A DNA stretch of 64,000 bases from Brevibacterium renqingii (GCF_017808105.1 NZ_JADBHF010000003.1:124001-188000); one strand, 5' to 3'; positions 1 through 9,040 are shown, counted from the stretch's first letter. Notes: generated from the sequence alone by a model not told the origin. Numbers and translations: made by a program.

Positions 1-318
1 GTTCTCATAGACCTTGAGTCCGATGAGGTCGTCGAGGTACCAGGCGTCGGAGTCCTCATCCTCCTCGTCTTGTTCGGCGAGGATGAGGGTGTTGCGGATC
101 TCCTCGGCGCGGTTGCGGTCGGGGACCTCGTCGAAGGCCAGGAGCAGGCGATCGCGGTGCCACCTCGCCGACTTCAGCGTCAGCGGTCCGATATCGGGAT
201 CGGTGGCGAAGCTCGCTCCGGGAGTCAGCCGGTCCTCAGGTCGGTCGGTGCGCACCTCGACGGTGAACTCGCCCTTGATTCCGTGCGGCTTGCCCAGCCG
301 GGCGATCACCGTGTCCAT
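1..318 (-). CDS. rimM: Ribosome maturation factor RimM, 3' part cut by window edge
   Basis: RimM binds the 30S subunit through S19 and helps 16S rRNA processing. The visible 106 residues are the N-terminal RimM barrel: it opens MDTVIARLGKPHGIKGEF, with the conserved GKPHGIKGE segment, and reaches the WYLDDLIGLKV linker that leads into the PRC-barrel. The C-terminal half lies outside the window. The ATG at 316-318 is the only start in frame that gives the family N-terminus. It lies downstream of khpA but is separated from it by a strong hairpin, so it may have its own promoter. Confidence 0.93.
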   Translation of the reverse strand, partial: MDTVIARLGKPHGIKGEFTVEVRTDRPEDRLTPGASFATDPDIGPLTLKSARWHRDRLLLAFDEVPDRNRAEEIRNTLILAEQDEEDEDSDAWYLDDLIGLKVYEN

Positions 319-446
319 ACTGCTCCTCGAAGATTGCTGTCGATGTCTGTCCGGCCGACCATGCGCATCGGTGACTGCACTTGCGGTCAGTCGGCCGACC
401 GCCGTGTTCTGGCTCCAGTGTAGTCGGCGACCGGTGCGTGAATGCA

Positions 447-486
447 CGAGAGGGGATGCAGCGCATATGCACTGCATCCCCTCTCG
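447..486 (-). terminator. Perfect 15-bp stem hairpin after khpA
   Basis: Arms 447-461 (cgagaggggatgcag) and 472-486 are exact reverse complements, with a 10-base loop that itself contains the palindrome gcatatgc. It begins 10 bases after the khpA stop. No T-tract follows on either strand, so it is a T-less terminator candidate or an RNA stability element rather than a classical intrinsic terminator. Confidence 0.7.
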
Positions 487-496
487 GATGTTCGGA

Positions 497-742
497 TTAC
501 GCCTCGATGAGGTCCACTCGCACCGACTCACGGCCGGCCAGCGAGTTCATCACGGTGCGCAGGGCCTTGGCGGTCCTGCCTGCACGGCCGATGACCCGGC
601 CGAGATCGTCGGGGTGAACCCGGACCTCGAGGGTCGTGCCGCGCTGCGAAGAACGCGAACGAACGGAGACGTCGTCGGGATGATCGACGATTCCGCGGAC
701 CAGATGTTCGAGCGAATCAGGCAACATCTCAGGCTTCAGCAC
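497..742 (-). CDS. khpA: KH-domain RNA-binding protein KhpA (YlqC/YhbY-neighbour family)
   Basis: An 81-residue single KH domain. The GxxG loop is visible as [16 protein letters not shown], followed by SVRVDLIEA at the C-terminus. KhpA binds RNA, usually as a dimer with KhpB, and in actinobacteria it is encoded between rpsP and rimM, as here. Its start overlaps the end of rpsP by 14 bases, so the two are probably translationally coupled. Length is typical of the family. Confidence 0.93.
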   Translation of the reverse strand: MLKPEMLPDSLEHLVRGIVDHPDDVSVRSRSSQRGTTLEVRVHPDDLGRVIGRAGRTAKALRTVMNSLAGRESVRVDLIEA

Positions 743-1151
743 TTTCTTCCGCAGCCTCGGGTGCGGCTTCCTCGGCAGGAGCCTCGGACTTGCCGCCCTT
801 CTGGGTGATGGCTTCCTTGATCACCGAGTCGGCGTTGGGAGCCACATAGGCTTCCTTCTCCTGCTGCGGCTTGACGGTGTTGACCGCTTCGCCCTCGCCG
901 GTGAACTTCTGCCAGTCACCGGTGAGCTTGAGCAGTGCACGCACCTGATCAGTGGGCTGGGCGCCCACCGAGAGCCAGTACTGGGCGCGCTCGGAGTCGA
1001 TCTCCACGACCGAGGGCTCGCGCGTCGGGTGGTAGATGCCGATCTGCTCTTTTGCCTTGCCGTCACGACGCGTGCGCGAATCCATGACGACGACGCGGTA
1101 GAAGGGTGCACGGATCTTGCCCATGCGGGTCAGACGAATTTTGACTGCCAC
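729..1151 (-). CDS. rpsP: 30S ribosomal protein S16
   Basis: Small-subunit protein S16, needed for 30S assembly. The body [24 protein letters not shown] is the family N-terminus, and [10 protein letters not shown] follows. I chose the GTG at 1149-1151 (GTG GCA GTC AAA) because it gives the conserved MAVKIRLTR start and has aaggaga 8 bases upstream; longer frames have no support. The product is 140 residues, longer than the usual 80-90 because of an acidic, Ala/Glu-rich tail of about 45 residues, a common actinobacterial extension. First gene before khpA in the same transcript. Confidence 0.96.
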   Translation of the reverse strand: MAVKIRLTRMGKIRAPFYRVVVMDSRTRRDGKAKEQIGIYHPTREPSVVEIDSERAQYWLSVGAQPTDQVRALLKLTGDWQKFTGEGEAVNTVKPQQEKEAYVAPNADSVIKEAITQKGGKSEAPAEEAAPEAAEESAEA

Positions 1152-1306
1152 TTTAGTGGTGTCTCCTTTTGTGTTCTGTGTGCACAGCTGATCCAGAAGA
1201 ATCGTGGGGTTGACCTGCTGGAAGCCGCGGCTCGGACTATCGCCTCGGTGCGGTTGAGAGGGCCCGGACCGAGAGCAAAAGTACAAGAGTCAATTGTGCC
1301 AGAAGC

Positions 1307-1356
1307 CTCTACTTCTTGCCACCTGGGAAGACTCTACTTCTTTCCACCTGGGAAGA
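1307..1356. repeat. 25-bp tandem duplication straddling the ffh stop
   Basis: Copies at 1307-1331 and 1332-1356 match at 24 of 25 bases. The second copy holds the last codons of ffh (FPGGKK) and its stop. The first copy lies just beyond the stop and repeats the same bases in another frame. Confidence 0.93.
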
Positions 1357-2944
1357 TTCCGCCGAAGCCCTTCGGCAGGTTCGCCGGATCGAATTCCTCG
1401 TCCTTGTCCAGATCGACGCCGCCGAAGGCCGAGCCGACCGGGTCCTTGGTCTTGCCGGCCTTCCTGTCGGCCAGCTCCTGCGCCTCCTGCGCACGCTTGG
1501 CCGGGTTGCCGGACTGGCCGCCCTTGCGGCCCTTCTTCTTCCCTGCCGCCTTCTTCTTGCGATTTCCGGCGCCACCGGCCGCGCCGCCCATTCCGGGCAT
1601 CTGGGGCATGCCGCCGCCACCGGGCATTCCCGGCATTCCGCCGCCGCGAGTCATCGATCGCATCATCTTCTGCGCCTGCGTGAAGCGCTCCATGAGCTGG
1701 TTGACCGCGGCGACGGTGGTGCCGGCGCCCTTGGCGATGCGGGCGCGGCGGGAGCCGTTGAGGATCTTCGGATTCGACCGCTCGGTCGGTGTCATCGATC
1801 TCACAATCGCTTCGACCCGGTCGACCTCACGTTCGTCGAAGTTCGCCAGCTGCTCCTTGTACTGGCTCATCCCGGGCATCATGCCCAGCATCTTCTTCAT
1901 CGAGCCCATCTTCTTCAGGCCCGCCATCTGCGTGAGGAAGTCGTTGAGGTCGAAGTCTTCGCCGGCTTCGACCTTCTTCTTGAGCTTCTCGGTCTCCTTC
2001 TCGTCGAAGTTCTTCTCGGCCTGCTCGATGAGCGTCATGATGTCGCCCATGTCGAGGATCCGGTCAGCCATCCGATCGGGGTGGAACTGCTCGAAGTCCT
2101 TCATCGACTCGCCGGTCGAGGCGAACATGATCGGCTTGCCGGTCACCTCGGCGACGGACAGCGCGGCACCGCCGCGGGAGTCGCCGTCGAGCTTCGAGAG
2201 CACGACACCGGTGAAGTCGACGCCGTCGAGGAACGCCTCGGCTGTCCTCACCGCGTCCTGACCGATCATCGCGTCGATGACGAAGAGGACCTCGTCGGGG
2301 CTGACGGCCGAGCGGATGTCGGCGGCCTGCTGCATGAGCTCCTCGTCGATGCCGAGGCGTCCGGCGGTGTCGACGATGACGACATCGTGGAGCTTCGACT
2401 TCGCGACCTCGATCGAGTCGGTGGCGACCTGGATCGGATCGCCGACTCCATTGCCCGGCTCGGGAGCGTAGACGACGGCTCCGGCGCGTTCGCCGACGAT
2501 CTGGAGCTGGTTGACGGCGTTGGGTCGCTGCAGATCGGCGGCGACGAGCATCGGACGGTGGCCCTCGGACTTCAGCCAGTGGGCGAGCTTGCCGGCCAGC
2601 GTGGTCTTGCCGGCGCCCTGGAGTCCGGCGAGCATGATGACCGTCGGCGGACGCTTGGCGAAGTTCAGTCGCCGGGTCTGACCGCCGAGGATGCCCACGA
2701 GCTCGTCATTGACGATCTTGACGACCTGCTGGCCGGGGTTGAGCGCGCCCGAGACCTCCTCGGACAGGGCGCGTTCGCGGATCCGGCCGGTGAAGGCACG
2801 CACGACAGGCAGCGCGACGTCGGCATCGAGCAGGGCTCGCCGGATCTCACGGATGGTGGCATCGACGTCCGCTTCGGACAGCCGGCCCTTCCCGCGCAGA
2901 TTCTTGAAAGTCGCGGTGAGCCTGTCGGACAGGGAATTAAACAC
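1334..2944 (-). CDS. ffh: Signal recognition particle protein Ffh (SRP54)
   Basis: SRP GTPase that binds signal sequences and 4.5S RNA and delivers ribosomes to FtsY. Visible in order: N domain (1-90), G1 GLQGAGKTT at 107-115, DTAGR and TKLDG GTPase motifs, and a methionine-rich M domain with MKKMLGMMPGM. The tail is very rich in Gly/Met/Pro and ends FPGGKK. The GTG at 2942-2944 is preferred: it gives MFNSLSDRL, the family start, and AGAAGG lies 7 bases upstream. A TTG two codons earlier is the alternative. 536 residues. Confidence 0.96.
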   Translation of the reverse strand: MFNSLSDRLTATFKNLRGKGRLSEADVDATIREIRRALLDADVALPVVRAFTGRIRERALSEEVSGALNPGQQVVKIVNDELVGILGGQTRRLNFAKRPPTVIMLAGLQGAGKTTLAGKLAHWLKSEGHRPMLVAADLQRPNAVNQLQIVGERAGAVVYAPEPGNGVGDPIQVATDSIEVAKSKLHDVVIVDTAGRLGIDEELMQQAADIRSAVSPDEVLFVIDAMIGQDAVRTAEAFLDGVDFTGVVLSKLDGDSRGGAALSVAEVTGKPIMFASTGESMKDFEQFHPDRMADRILDMGDIMTLIEQAEKNFDEKETEKLKKKVEAGEDFDLNDFLTQMAGLKKMGSMKKMLGMMPGMSQYKEQLANFDEREVDRVEAIVRSMTPTERSNPKILNGSRRARIAKGAGTTVAAVNQLMERFTQAQKMMRSMTRGGGMPGMPGGGGMPQMPGMGGAAGGAGNRKKKAAGKKKGRKGGQSGNPAKRAQEAQELADRKAGKTKDPVGSAFGGVDLDKDEEFDPANLPKGFGGIFPGGKK

Positions 2945-3034
2945 GTACAAGCCTTCTTCACGATGGTTCGGTCGACTCTCTAGACTAGCAACTCACCCGT
3001 GCCCGGCTGAAACCGCAGCCGCTGGGAATGCCCC

Positions 3035-3070
3035 GTGAGATCCCTCGCCGAGGTGAGATCCCTCGCCGAG
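3035..3070. repeat. 18-bp perfect tandem repeat
   Basis: gtgagatccctcgccgag occurs twice without spacer (3035-3052 and 3053-3070), upstream of ffh. Confidence 0.95.
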
Positions 3071-3134
3071 GCGGCCGGGACCCGATTGCCGGACCCGCTG
3101 AGGCGGCGGAGCCCTCGAGGCTCTGCCGCAGAAG

Positions 3135-3206
3135 AGCATCTGTCACCGCCGCTCTCATACCCACGTGCTGCAGCGGGAGGGCGTGAGAGCAGCGGTGACA
3201 GATGCT
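3135..3206. repeat. Inverted repeat with 23-bp arms
   Basis: Arms 3135-3157 and 3184-3206 are complementary with one mismatch; the loop is 26 bases. It lies about 120 bases beyond the ftsY stop, so it may end or stabilise the ftsY transcript. No T-tract adjoins it. Confidence 0.85.
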
Positions 3207-3215
3207 TTGCCAACG

Positions 3216-3253
3216 GTAGGAGATGCCGCGGAGTGTAGGAGATGCCGCGATCC
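3216..3253. repeat. Pair of 19-bp repeat units (copy A of a dispersed element)
   Basis: gtaggagatgccgcg occurs at 3216-3230 and 3235-3249, period 19. A diverged element with the same period and core lies at 11783-11820. Confidence 0.85.
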
Positions 3254-3299
3254 GGGAGCAGCGCGGCGACGGTTCAGCGACGACTTCCGCGCCGGGACG

Positions 3300-3345
3300 T
3301 CAGTCGAGCAGTGCGTCGGCGGCGGTTCAGTCGAGCAGGGCGTCG
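3300..3345. repeat. 27-bp-period duplication straddling the ftsY stop
   Basis: tcagtcgagcag(t/g)gcgtcg at 3300-3318 and 3327-3345, 18 of 19 identical. The right copy encodes the ftsY end DALLD-stop. The left copy lies beyond it in the same frame and again reads DALLD-stop. Confidence 0.93.
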
Positions 3346-4469
3346 ACGAAGCCCTCGGCGGTGAAGGGGGCGAGGTCGTCGGCGCCCTCTCCCAGTCCGA
3401 TGAGCTTGACCGGCACCCCGAGTTCGCGCTGGACGGCGACGACGATGCCGCCCTTGGCCGTGCCGTCGAGCTTCGTGAGCACGATGCCGGTGATGTCGAC
3501 CGCCTCGGCGAAGACCTTCGCCTGCTGCATGCCGTTCTGCCCGGTAGTCGCGTCGAGGACGAGGAGCACCTCGTCGATCTCGTGGCCCTCCCCCAGCGGG
3601 CGGGTGGCCACGCGCTTGACCTTGCCGAGCTCGTCCATGAGGCCGACCTTGTTCTGGAGGCGTCCGGCCGTGTCGATGAGGACGACATCGGCTCCGTCGG
3701 CCTGTCCCTTCTCGACCGCCGAATAGGCCACCGAGGCGGGATCGGCGCCTTCGTCCTTGCGCACGGTTTCGACGCCGACGCGTTCACCCCAAGTGGCCAG
3801 CTGTTCGGCGGCAGCGGCACGGAAGGTGTCCGCGGCGCCCAGCAGCACGGTCTTGTCCTCGGCGACCAGCACGCGGGCGATCTTGCCCACGGTCGTCGTC
3901 TTCCCGGAGCCGTTGACTCCGACGACGAGGATGACCGCGGGATCGTCTCCGGCGCCGGTGTCGGCCAGGGACCGGTCCATGGTCGGATCGACGAGGGTGA
4001 CGAGCTCTTCGCGCAGCAGTCCGCGCACCTCGTCGGGGTCTCTGGTGCCGAGCACTTTGACACGTTCGCGCAGACGGTCGACGAGTTCCGTGGTCGGTTC
4101 GACACCGACGTCGGCGAGGATGAGCGTGTCCTCGATCTCCTCCCACGCCGATTCGTCGAGGTTGTCCCGCGACAGGAGGTTGAGCAGTCCGCGCCCGAGC
4201 CCGGAGTTCGACTTCGCGAGCCGTTCGCGCAGACGCACGAGGCGGCTGGCCGGCTCCGTGGGCACTTCGGAGCCGCGGGCCTCGGCCTTCTCCTTCTCGA
4301 CCGCCTCGGCGACCTCGTCGATGCTCAGCTCGCCGGTGACGTCAGCATCGATGCTGTGCTTGTCGCGCAGTCCCTTCTTCTGTGCGTTGACGCGCAGGGT
4401 GATGCCCAGCGCGACGACGAGAATGAAGACGATGGTCGCGACGATGAGCAGGATGATCGGCTGATCCAT
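3327..4469 (-). CDS. ftsY: SRP receptor FtsY
   Basis: Membrane-docking GTPase that pairs with Ffh during co-translational targeting. A single N-terminal membrane segment (about 4-24) is followed by a charged linker, the N domain and the G domain: GVNGSGKTT 184-192, DTAGR 266-270, TKLDG 332-336. The ATG at 4467-4469 (MDQPIILLIV) is chosen over an upstream ATG because aaaggaggcgg lies just before it and the membrane segment then starts at the N-terminus. 380 residues; the N-terminal anchor is the usual actinobacterial form. Confidence 0.96.
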   Translation of the reverse strand: MDQPIILLIVATIVFILVVALGITLRVNAQKKGLRDKHSIDADVTGELSIDEVAEAVEKEKAEARGSEVPTEPASRLVRLRERLAKSNSGLGRGLLNLLSRDNLDESAWEEIEDTLILADVGVEPTTELVDRLRERVKVLGTRDPDEVRGLLREELVTLVDPTMDRSLADTGAGDDPAVILVVGVNGSGKTTTVGKIARVLVAEDKTVLLGAADTFRAAAAEQLATWGERVGVETVRKDEGADPASVAYSAVEKGQADGADVVLIDTAGRLQNKVGLMDELGKVKRVATRPLGEGHEIDEVLLVLDATTGQNGMQQAKVFAEAVDITGIVLTKLDGTAKGGIVVAVQRELGVPVKLIGLGEGADDLAPFTAEGFVDALLD

Positions 4470-4630
4470 TGTTCTTCCGCCTCCTTTGAGCACCTCCGGG
4501 CGGGCCGGCGGCACTCGAGTCCCCGGATTCTGCCGGGCTCGTGTCTTCTTTTCGGTTCACACGCCGGAATCAGTCGGCGCGGTCCCCGCTGGGGTGGGCC
4601 CCGACCGTTCGGGACCCGGTTCGTCTCGGC

Positions 4631-5032
4631 TCAGGAGCCGCGGCTGCCGAAGAGCAGTCCGGCGGTGGTCCTCCATCCGGTTCCCGACTCCGGGATCTTC
4701 CAATGACGTGTGCGCGGACGCACGGTGATGAGTGAGGGGGCCGCATGGCGCCGTGGCTGCGGCCGGAGCACATAGGAGTGATCACGGATGGCGGTCACTG
4801 CTGCCTGCACCCTGGTCGCCAAGTGCGAAGTGCCGTCGTCGTGGCCGAAGAACTCGTGGACTTCGTCGTCGTATCCGGTCCATTCGGCAGGCAGGCGGAA
4901 CCGCTGCACGTCCGAGGAGTACTTCAGTCGGCCTTCCGCGCGCAGGCCGGGCAGGGCCACGAGGAGGACGACGACGAGAGCCAGAGCGAAGGAGATCGCC
5001 AGTCCGACGATGATGACGAGTACCGCGTTCAT
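4631..5032 (-). CDS. Small membrane-anchored protein of unknown function
   Basis: 133 residues, not recognised. One strongly hydrophobic N-terminal segment (about 3-27, VLVIIVGLAISFALALVVVL), then a soluble part with RFRLPAEWTGYDDEVHEFFGHDDGT and a basic tail. It sits between smc and ftsY on the same strand, 161 bases upstream of ftsY. Codon use is like the neighbours, which supports a real gene. A structural or envelope role is possible but not shown. Confidence 0.7.
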   Translation of the reverse strand: MNAVLVIIVGLAISFALALVVVLLVALPGLRAEGRLKYSSDVQRFRLPAEWTGYDDEVHEFFGHDDGTSHLATRVQAAVTAIRDHSYVLRPQPRRHAAPSLITVRPRTRHWKIPESGTGWRTTAGLLFGSRGS

Positions 5033-5251
5033 GCCCTCGAGCCACCTCGCAGATCAGCAGCCTCGGCCATGGACGTCCCGCTCCTCACATTCGTCGAATA
5101 CCTGTCTCCTCAGGCAAGTCTATATTCCCTGCCCACGACAATTGTGCTTCGGGGCCGCATGGCGGTTGGAGAATTCCCTGGGACTGTTCTGGGCATCGCC
5201 GACGAACCGGCCTGCGACCGAGGCCGCACGGGCCCGATCGGTGCGGCGGGC

Positions 5252-8200
5252 TCACGGGATGCGCTGCGATATGACCTTCGACACCCCGTCTCCGTGCATC
5301 GTCACGCCGTAGAGCGCATCGGCGATCTCCATCGTCCGCTTCTGGTGGGTGATGACGATGAGCTGGGAGGAGTTCTGCAGCTCCGTGAACACGGTGAGCA
5401 GGCGTGAGAGGTTGAGGTCGTCGAGAGCCGCCTCGACCTCGTCCATGACGTAGAACGGGCTCGGTCGGGCCTTGAAGATCGCCACCAGCATGGCCACGGC
5501 CACGAGTGACCGCTCCCCGCCGGAGAGGAGGGAGAGGCGCTTGACCTTCTTGCCTGCCGGCCGGGCATGGACATCGACGCCGGTGGTGAGCATGTCATCG
5601 GGGTCGGTGAGGCTGAGCGCGCCCTCGCCGCCCGGGAAGAGTCGGGAGAAGATGTCCTCGAACTCCCTTGCCGTGTCCGCATAGGCTTCGGCGAAGACGC
5701 GTTCGACGTGACGGTCGACCTCCTCGACGAGCTGCATGAGGTCCTTGCGCGAGGCTTCGATGTCGGCGATCTGCTTCTCGAGGAACTGGTGGCGTTCCTT
5801 CAGCGCCTCGTACTCCTCGAGCGCGAGCGGATTGACCGTGCCGATGCGCTTGAGGGAGGCGGCAGCCTGCTTCTGCCGCTTCTCGACCTCGGAGCGCACA
5901 TAGGGGCGGTCCTCGACACCCTCTTCGAACGAGGGAACGGGCAGGTGGGGACCGAATTCGTCGATGAGCCTCTCGATGCCCAGCCCCGTCTCCTCCTGCG
6001 AGCGATGGGCGATCTCCTCGAGCTTGAGCCGGAACCGCTCCTTGGCCAGCTCCGCCTCGGCCGCGGCGTCCTTGAGCTTCTGCAACTCTGTCCGTGTTGT
6101 GCCCAGCTCCTTGCCGAGGCGGTTCTTCTCCTCCCGCAGTCCCCCGCGCTCGTCGACGAGGACCTGGATCGTCTCGGCCAGTTCGGCGACCGTGGCCTGG
6201 GCGAGCGCGACGGCCTCGGAGGCGGTGTCGGCGATGAGACGCGCGGAGGCGGCCGCACGCTGCTTCTTCGCGATCGCGCGCTGCGTCTGCTCCCGCGCGG
6301 CCTCTTCGGCCTTCGCCGCGCGCAGCAGGGAGTCGACCCGGTCGGTCAGGAACCGGGCCCGGTCGGTCGCTGATTTGTGGCTGATGCGGGCCTCGACGAG
6401 GGCCTCGGAGGACTGGGAGACCTGGGCACTGAGTTCGTCCCGGTGCGAGGTGTCGACGACTTCGTCGACTTCGGCGGCGCCGGCCAGGGCCGCCTGCGCG
6501 GCCTCGGCCTCGCGTTCGGCCGCCTCGAGACGGGACTGAAGTTCCGTCGCGTTGTCCTCGGCCCGCTGCAGCCGCGTGCGGGAGACGTCGATCTCGCCGG
6601 TGATGCGCGAGACCTCCTCGGCGGCTGCCATGATCTTCGCATCCGAGGAGTGGAGGGCGTCGAGTGCGGTCGCCGCCTCCTCGCGGGCGGCGGTCAGCCG
6701 CGGTTCGAGAGCGCCGAGCGCGGATTCGATGGCCTCGGCCCGGCTCTCGAGTTCGGCGATTGCTGTCTGCGTGTCCTCGAGCGCGGTCTGTGAGGCCAGG
6801 CGTGTGCCCGAGGCGGTGCGGACCCGGCTGATACGGGTCGTCGAGAGCACTTCGCCGTGGACGGTGACGGCAGTGAGTTCGGGGCGTGCTTCGGTCAGTG
6901 CGATCCCCGTCCGGGCATCGGGGACGCAGACCACCGAGCGCAGGGCCTCGTCGAGCAGGGCGCGCAGCTCGGGAACGTCGCTGCCGACGAGCTCGCTGAG
7001 CCATCGCAGCGGACCGGCATCCGCGTCGGCCCCGGGCAGAGATGCCGGGTCCGGCAGTGCGGGCGCGACGTTGCCGCCCTTGCCCGCTACAGCCTGAGCG
7101 CCCGCCCCGCCGGTCGCAGAGCCGACAGCAGCGCCGGTCGGGATCGTCAGGGACACGTTCGTGTCCTCGCCGAGGTGGTCGAGCACGCTGAGTGCGACCT
7201 CACCGCTGTCGACGATGACGCCGGAGACCGTGGTCGACAGTGCCGCTGCCGCAGCCATCTCGTAGCCGGTGGTCACGCTCAGCCGTTCGGTCACGGCCGA
7301 GCCGACTCCGGGCAGGCCCGCGTTGACGATGTCCTCGAGGTCGGCTTCGAGTGCGGTGCCCATGGTCAGGGCTTCGGCTCGGGCCCTGGCCGAGGACAGT
7401 TCGGTCGCCGTCTGCGCCAGCTGTTCCTGCAGCTCGGTGCGTTCGGCCTCACACTTCTCCTGCGCTTCTTTGGCCTTCTCATAGGCGGAGTCGAGTTCGG
7501 TCTCCCCGGCTTCGACGTCCTCGACCCCGGTCTCTGCCTGCTCGAGTTCGGCGCTGCGTTCGGCGATGCGAGCCTGCACGGTTTCGATCTCGGTGCGATT
7601 GGCCTCGATCCGCGTCTTCAGGTCGGTGATCCTCTCGGCGGCCTGGGTCTGCTTCGACTGCAGGGCCGACCGGTTCTTCACTGCCTCGGTGATGGCGACC
7701 TGTGCGGCCTTGACCTCGTCCTCCGCGATGCGCAGCGCCCGCGTCAGCTCTTCCTTCCGCTCCTGGCTGGCTTCGAGCGCGGCGGTCGTGTCGGTCACGG
7801 TCGCCTCGGCGTCGGCGAGCTCGTCCTTGAAGTGTCCGGCTTGCGCGCGCAGCTCGTCGGGCGATTTGGATTCGCGGCGGCCCAGGCTCGTGACCTCGGA
7901 CAGCAGGTGGGAGCGTTTGTCCTCGGCTCGCTGGGTCAGCCCCTGGGCGCGCACGATCTGGGTCTGCGTCCGCGATTCGGCGGTCCGCTGGGCTTCGAGT
8001 TCGGCGTCGAGACCGGACAGCCGGGTCTCGATCTCGGCCAGTCTCGCCTCGGCGCGGGTGCGGCGATGGTCGAGGTCGGCGATGCGGTCGCCGTGGCCCT
8101 CGTCCTCACTTGTCTGGGCCAGGGAGGACTGCATGCGCACGGCGTCGTCGGCGAGCAGCCGCGCGGTCGCGTCGCGGAGCGTGGCCTGGACGGTCGCGGC

Positions 8201-8842
8201 CTTCGCCGCCGCTTCGGCCTGGCGCCCCAGCGGCCCGAGCTGCCGGTTGAGTTCGCCTCTCAGGTCGGTCAGGCGGTCGAGGTTCGTCTGCAGCCCGGTG
8301 AGTTTGCGCACCGCCTTGTCCTTGCGCCTGCGGTGTTTGAGCACCCCGGCGGCCTCCTCGATGAAGCTGCGGCGCTCGAGCGGGTCGGCGTGGAGGATCG
8401 CGTCGAGGCGGCCCTGCCCGACGATGACGTGCATCTCCTTGCCGAGCCCGGAGTCGTTGAGCAGCTCCTGGATGTCCAGCAGTCTGGCGGGCGCCCCGTT
8501 GACGGCGTATTCGGAACCGCCCGTGCGGAACAGGGTCCTTGAGATCGTCACCTCGGTGTAGTCGACGGGGATGGCCCCGTCGGAATTGTCGATGGTCAGA
8601 CTCACCTCGGCGCGGCCCAGCGCCTGCCTCTTCGAAGTGCCGGCGAAGATGACATCGTCCATCTTCCCGCCGCGCAGGTTCTTCGCCCCCTGTTCGCCCA
8701 TCACCCAGGACAGGGCGTCGACGACATTGGACTTGCCCGATCCATTGGGTCCGACGACGCAGGTGATGCCCGGCTCGAATCTGAGAGTCGTCGCCGAGGC
8801 AAAGGACTTGAATCCCCGCAGTGTCAGGCTTTTGAGATGCAT
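5252..8842 (-). CDS. smc: Chromosome segregation protein SMC
   Basis: Condensin ATPase that organises and segregates the chromosome with ScpA and ScpB. N-terminal Walker A GPNGSGKS at 31-38; two long Ala/Glu/Arg-rich coiled coils (about 170-490 and 680-1010) flank a Gly-rich hinge around 500-660; near the C-terminus are the ABC signature LLSGGERSLVAVAM and Walker B FYVMDEVEAALDD. About 1,196 residues, normal for SMC. The start MHLKSLTLRGFKSF at 8842 matches the family; an ATG five codons earlier is possible and neither has a strong ribosome site. Confidence 0.97.
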   Translation of the reverse strand: MHLKSLTLRGFKSFASATTLRFEPGITCVVGPNGSGKSNVVDALSWVMGEQGAKNLRGGKMDDVIFAGTSKRQALGRAEVSLTIDNSDGAIPVDYTEVTISRTLFRTGGSEYAVNGAPARLLDIQELLNDSGLGKEMHVIVGQGRLDAILHADPLERRSFIEEAAGVLKHRRRKDKAVRKLTGLQTNLDRLTDLRGELNRQLGPLGRQAEAAAKAATVQATLRDATARLLADDAVRMQSSLAQTSEDEGHGDRIADLDHRRTRAEARLAEIETRLSGLDAELEAQRTAESRTQTQIVRAQGLTQRAEDKRSHLLSEVTSLGRRESKSPDELRAQAGHFKDELADAEATVTDTTAALEASQERKEELTRALRIAEDEVKAAQVAITEAVKNRSALQSKQTQAAERITDLKTRIEANRTEIETVQARIAERSAELEQAETGVEDVEAGETELDSAYEKAKEAQEKCEAERTELQEQLAQTATELSSARARAEALTMGTALEADLEDIVNAGLPGVGSAVTERLSVTTGYEMAAAAALSTTVSGVIVDSGEVALSVLDHLGEDTNVSLTIPTGAAVGSATGGAGAQAVAGKGGNVAPALPDPASLPGADADAGPLRWLSELVGSDVPELRALLDEALRSVVCVPDARTGIALTEARPELTAVTVHGEVLSTTRISRVRTASGTRLASQTALEDTQTAIAELESRAEAIESALGALEPRLTAAREEAATALDALHSSDAKIMAAAEEVSRITGEIDVSRTRLQRAEDNATELQSRLEAAEREAEAAQAALAGAAEVDEVVDTSHRDELSAQVSQSSEALVEARISHKSATDRARFLTDRVDSLLRAAKAEEAAREQTQRAIAKKQRAAASARLIADTASEAVALAQATVAELAETIQVLVDERGGLREEKNRLGKELGTTRTELQKLKDAAAEAELAKERFRLKLEEIAHRSQEETGLGIERLIDEFGPHLPVPSFEEGVEDRPYVRSEVEKRQKQAAASLKRIGTVNPLALEEYEALKERHQFLEKQIADIEASRKDLMQLVEEVDRHVERVFAEAYADTAREFEDIFSRLFPGGEGALSLTDPDDMLTTGVDVHARPAGKKVKRLSLLSGGERSLVAVAMLVAIFKARPSPFYVMDEVEAALDDLNLSRLLTVFTELQNSSQLIVITHQKRTMEIADALYGVTMHGDGVSKVISQRIP

Positions 8843-8928
8843 ATTGGCACCCAGCATATCCGTCGAGTCGGCGAGTCCCGGAATATTTTGATAGAGTTTC
8901 TCCTCGTGCGCAGGCGACTGCGCCGTTT

Positions 8929-9001
8929 TCCTCCGTAGCTCAGTTGGCAGAGCATTCGACTGTTAATCGAAGGGTCGCTGGTTCGAGCCCAGCCGGGGGA
9001 G
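8929..9001 (+). tRNA. tRNA-Asn (GTT)
   Basis: A 73-base cloverleaf. Acceptor arms TCCTCCG (8929-8935) and CGGGGGA (8994-9000) pair with one G-T; D arm GTAGCTCAGTTGGCAGAGC; anticodon GTT at 8962-8964; T arm GGTTCGAGCCC. Discriminator G9001; CCA is not encoded. It diverges from smc. Confidence 0.96.
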
Positions 9002-9007
9002 CTGAAT

Positions 9008-9040
9008 GGGCCCTGTCGTGCGCGACGGGGCCCTGTCTTT
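9008..9040 (+). terminator. Terminator of tRNA-Asn
   Basis: gggccctgtcg (9008-9018) pairs with cgacggggccc (9023-9033), one G-T pair, loop of 4, followed by tgtcttt. It starts 6 bases after the tRNA. Confidence 0.88.

Larger units (their letters stand above)
2945..3326. other. 382-base gap between ffh and ftsY, rich in repeats
   Basis: No convincing gene in either strand. It carries an 18-bp direct repeat, a 23-bp-arm inverted repeat, a paired 19-bp repeat and the outer copy of a duplication at the ftsY end, each listed separately. A promoter for ffh is expected at its left side, but no clear -10/-35 pair was found. Confidence 0.75.

Noticed and set aside
1316..2983. Long plus-strand open frame opposite ffh (and similar long frames opposite smc, murA, galK and others)
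   Set aside because: High GC keeps the opposite strand open. The minus-strand frames have complete family motifs, while these frames have none.
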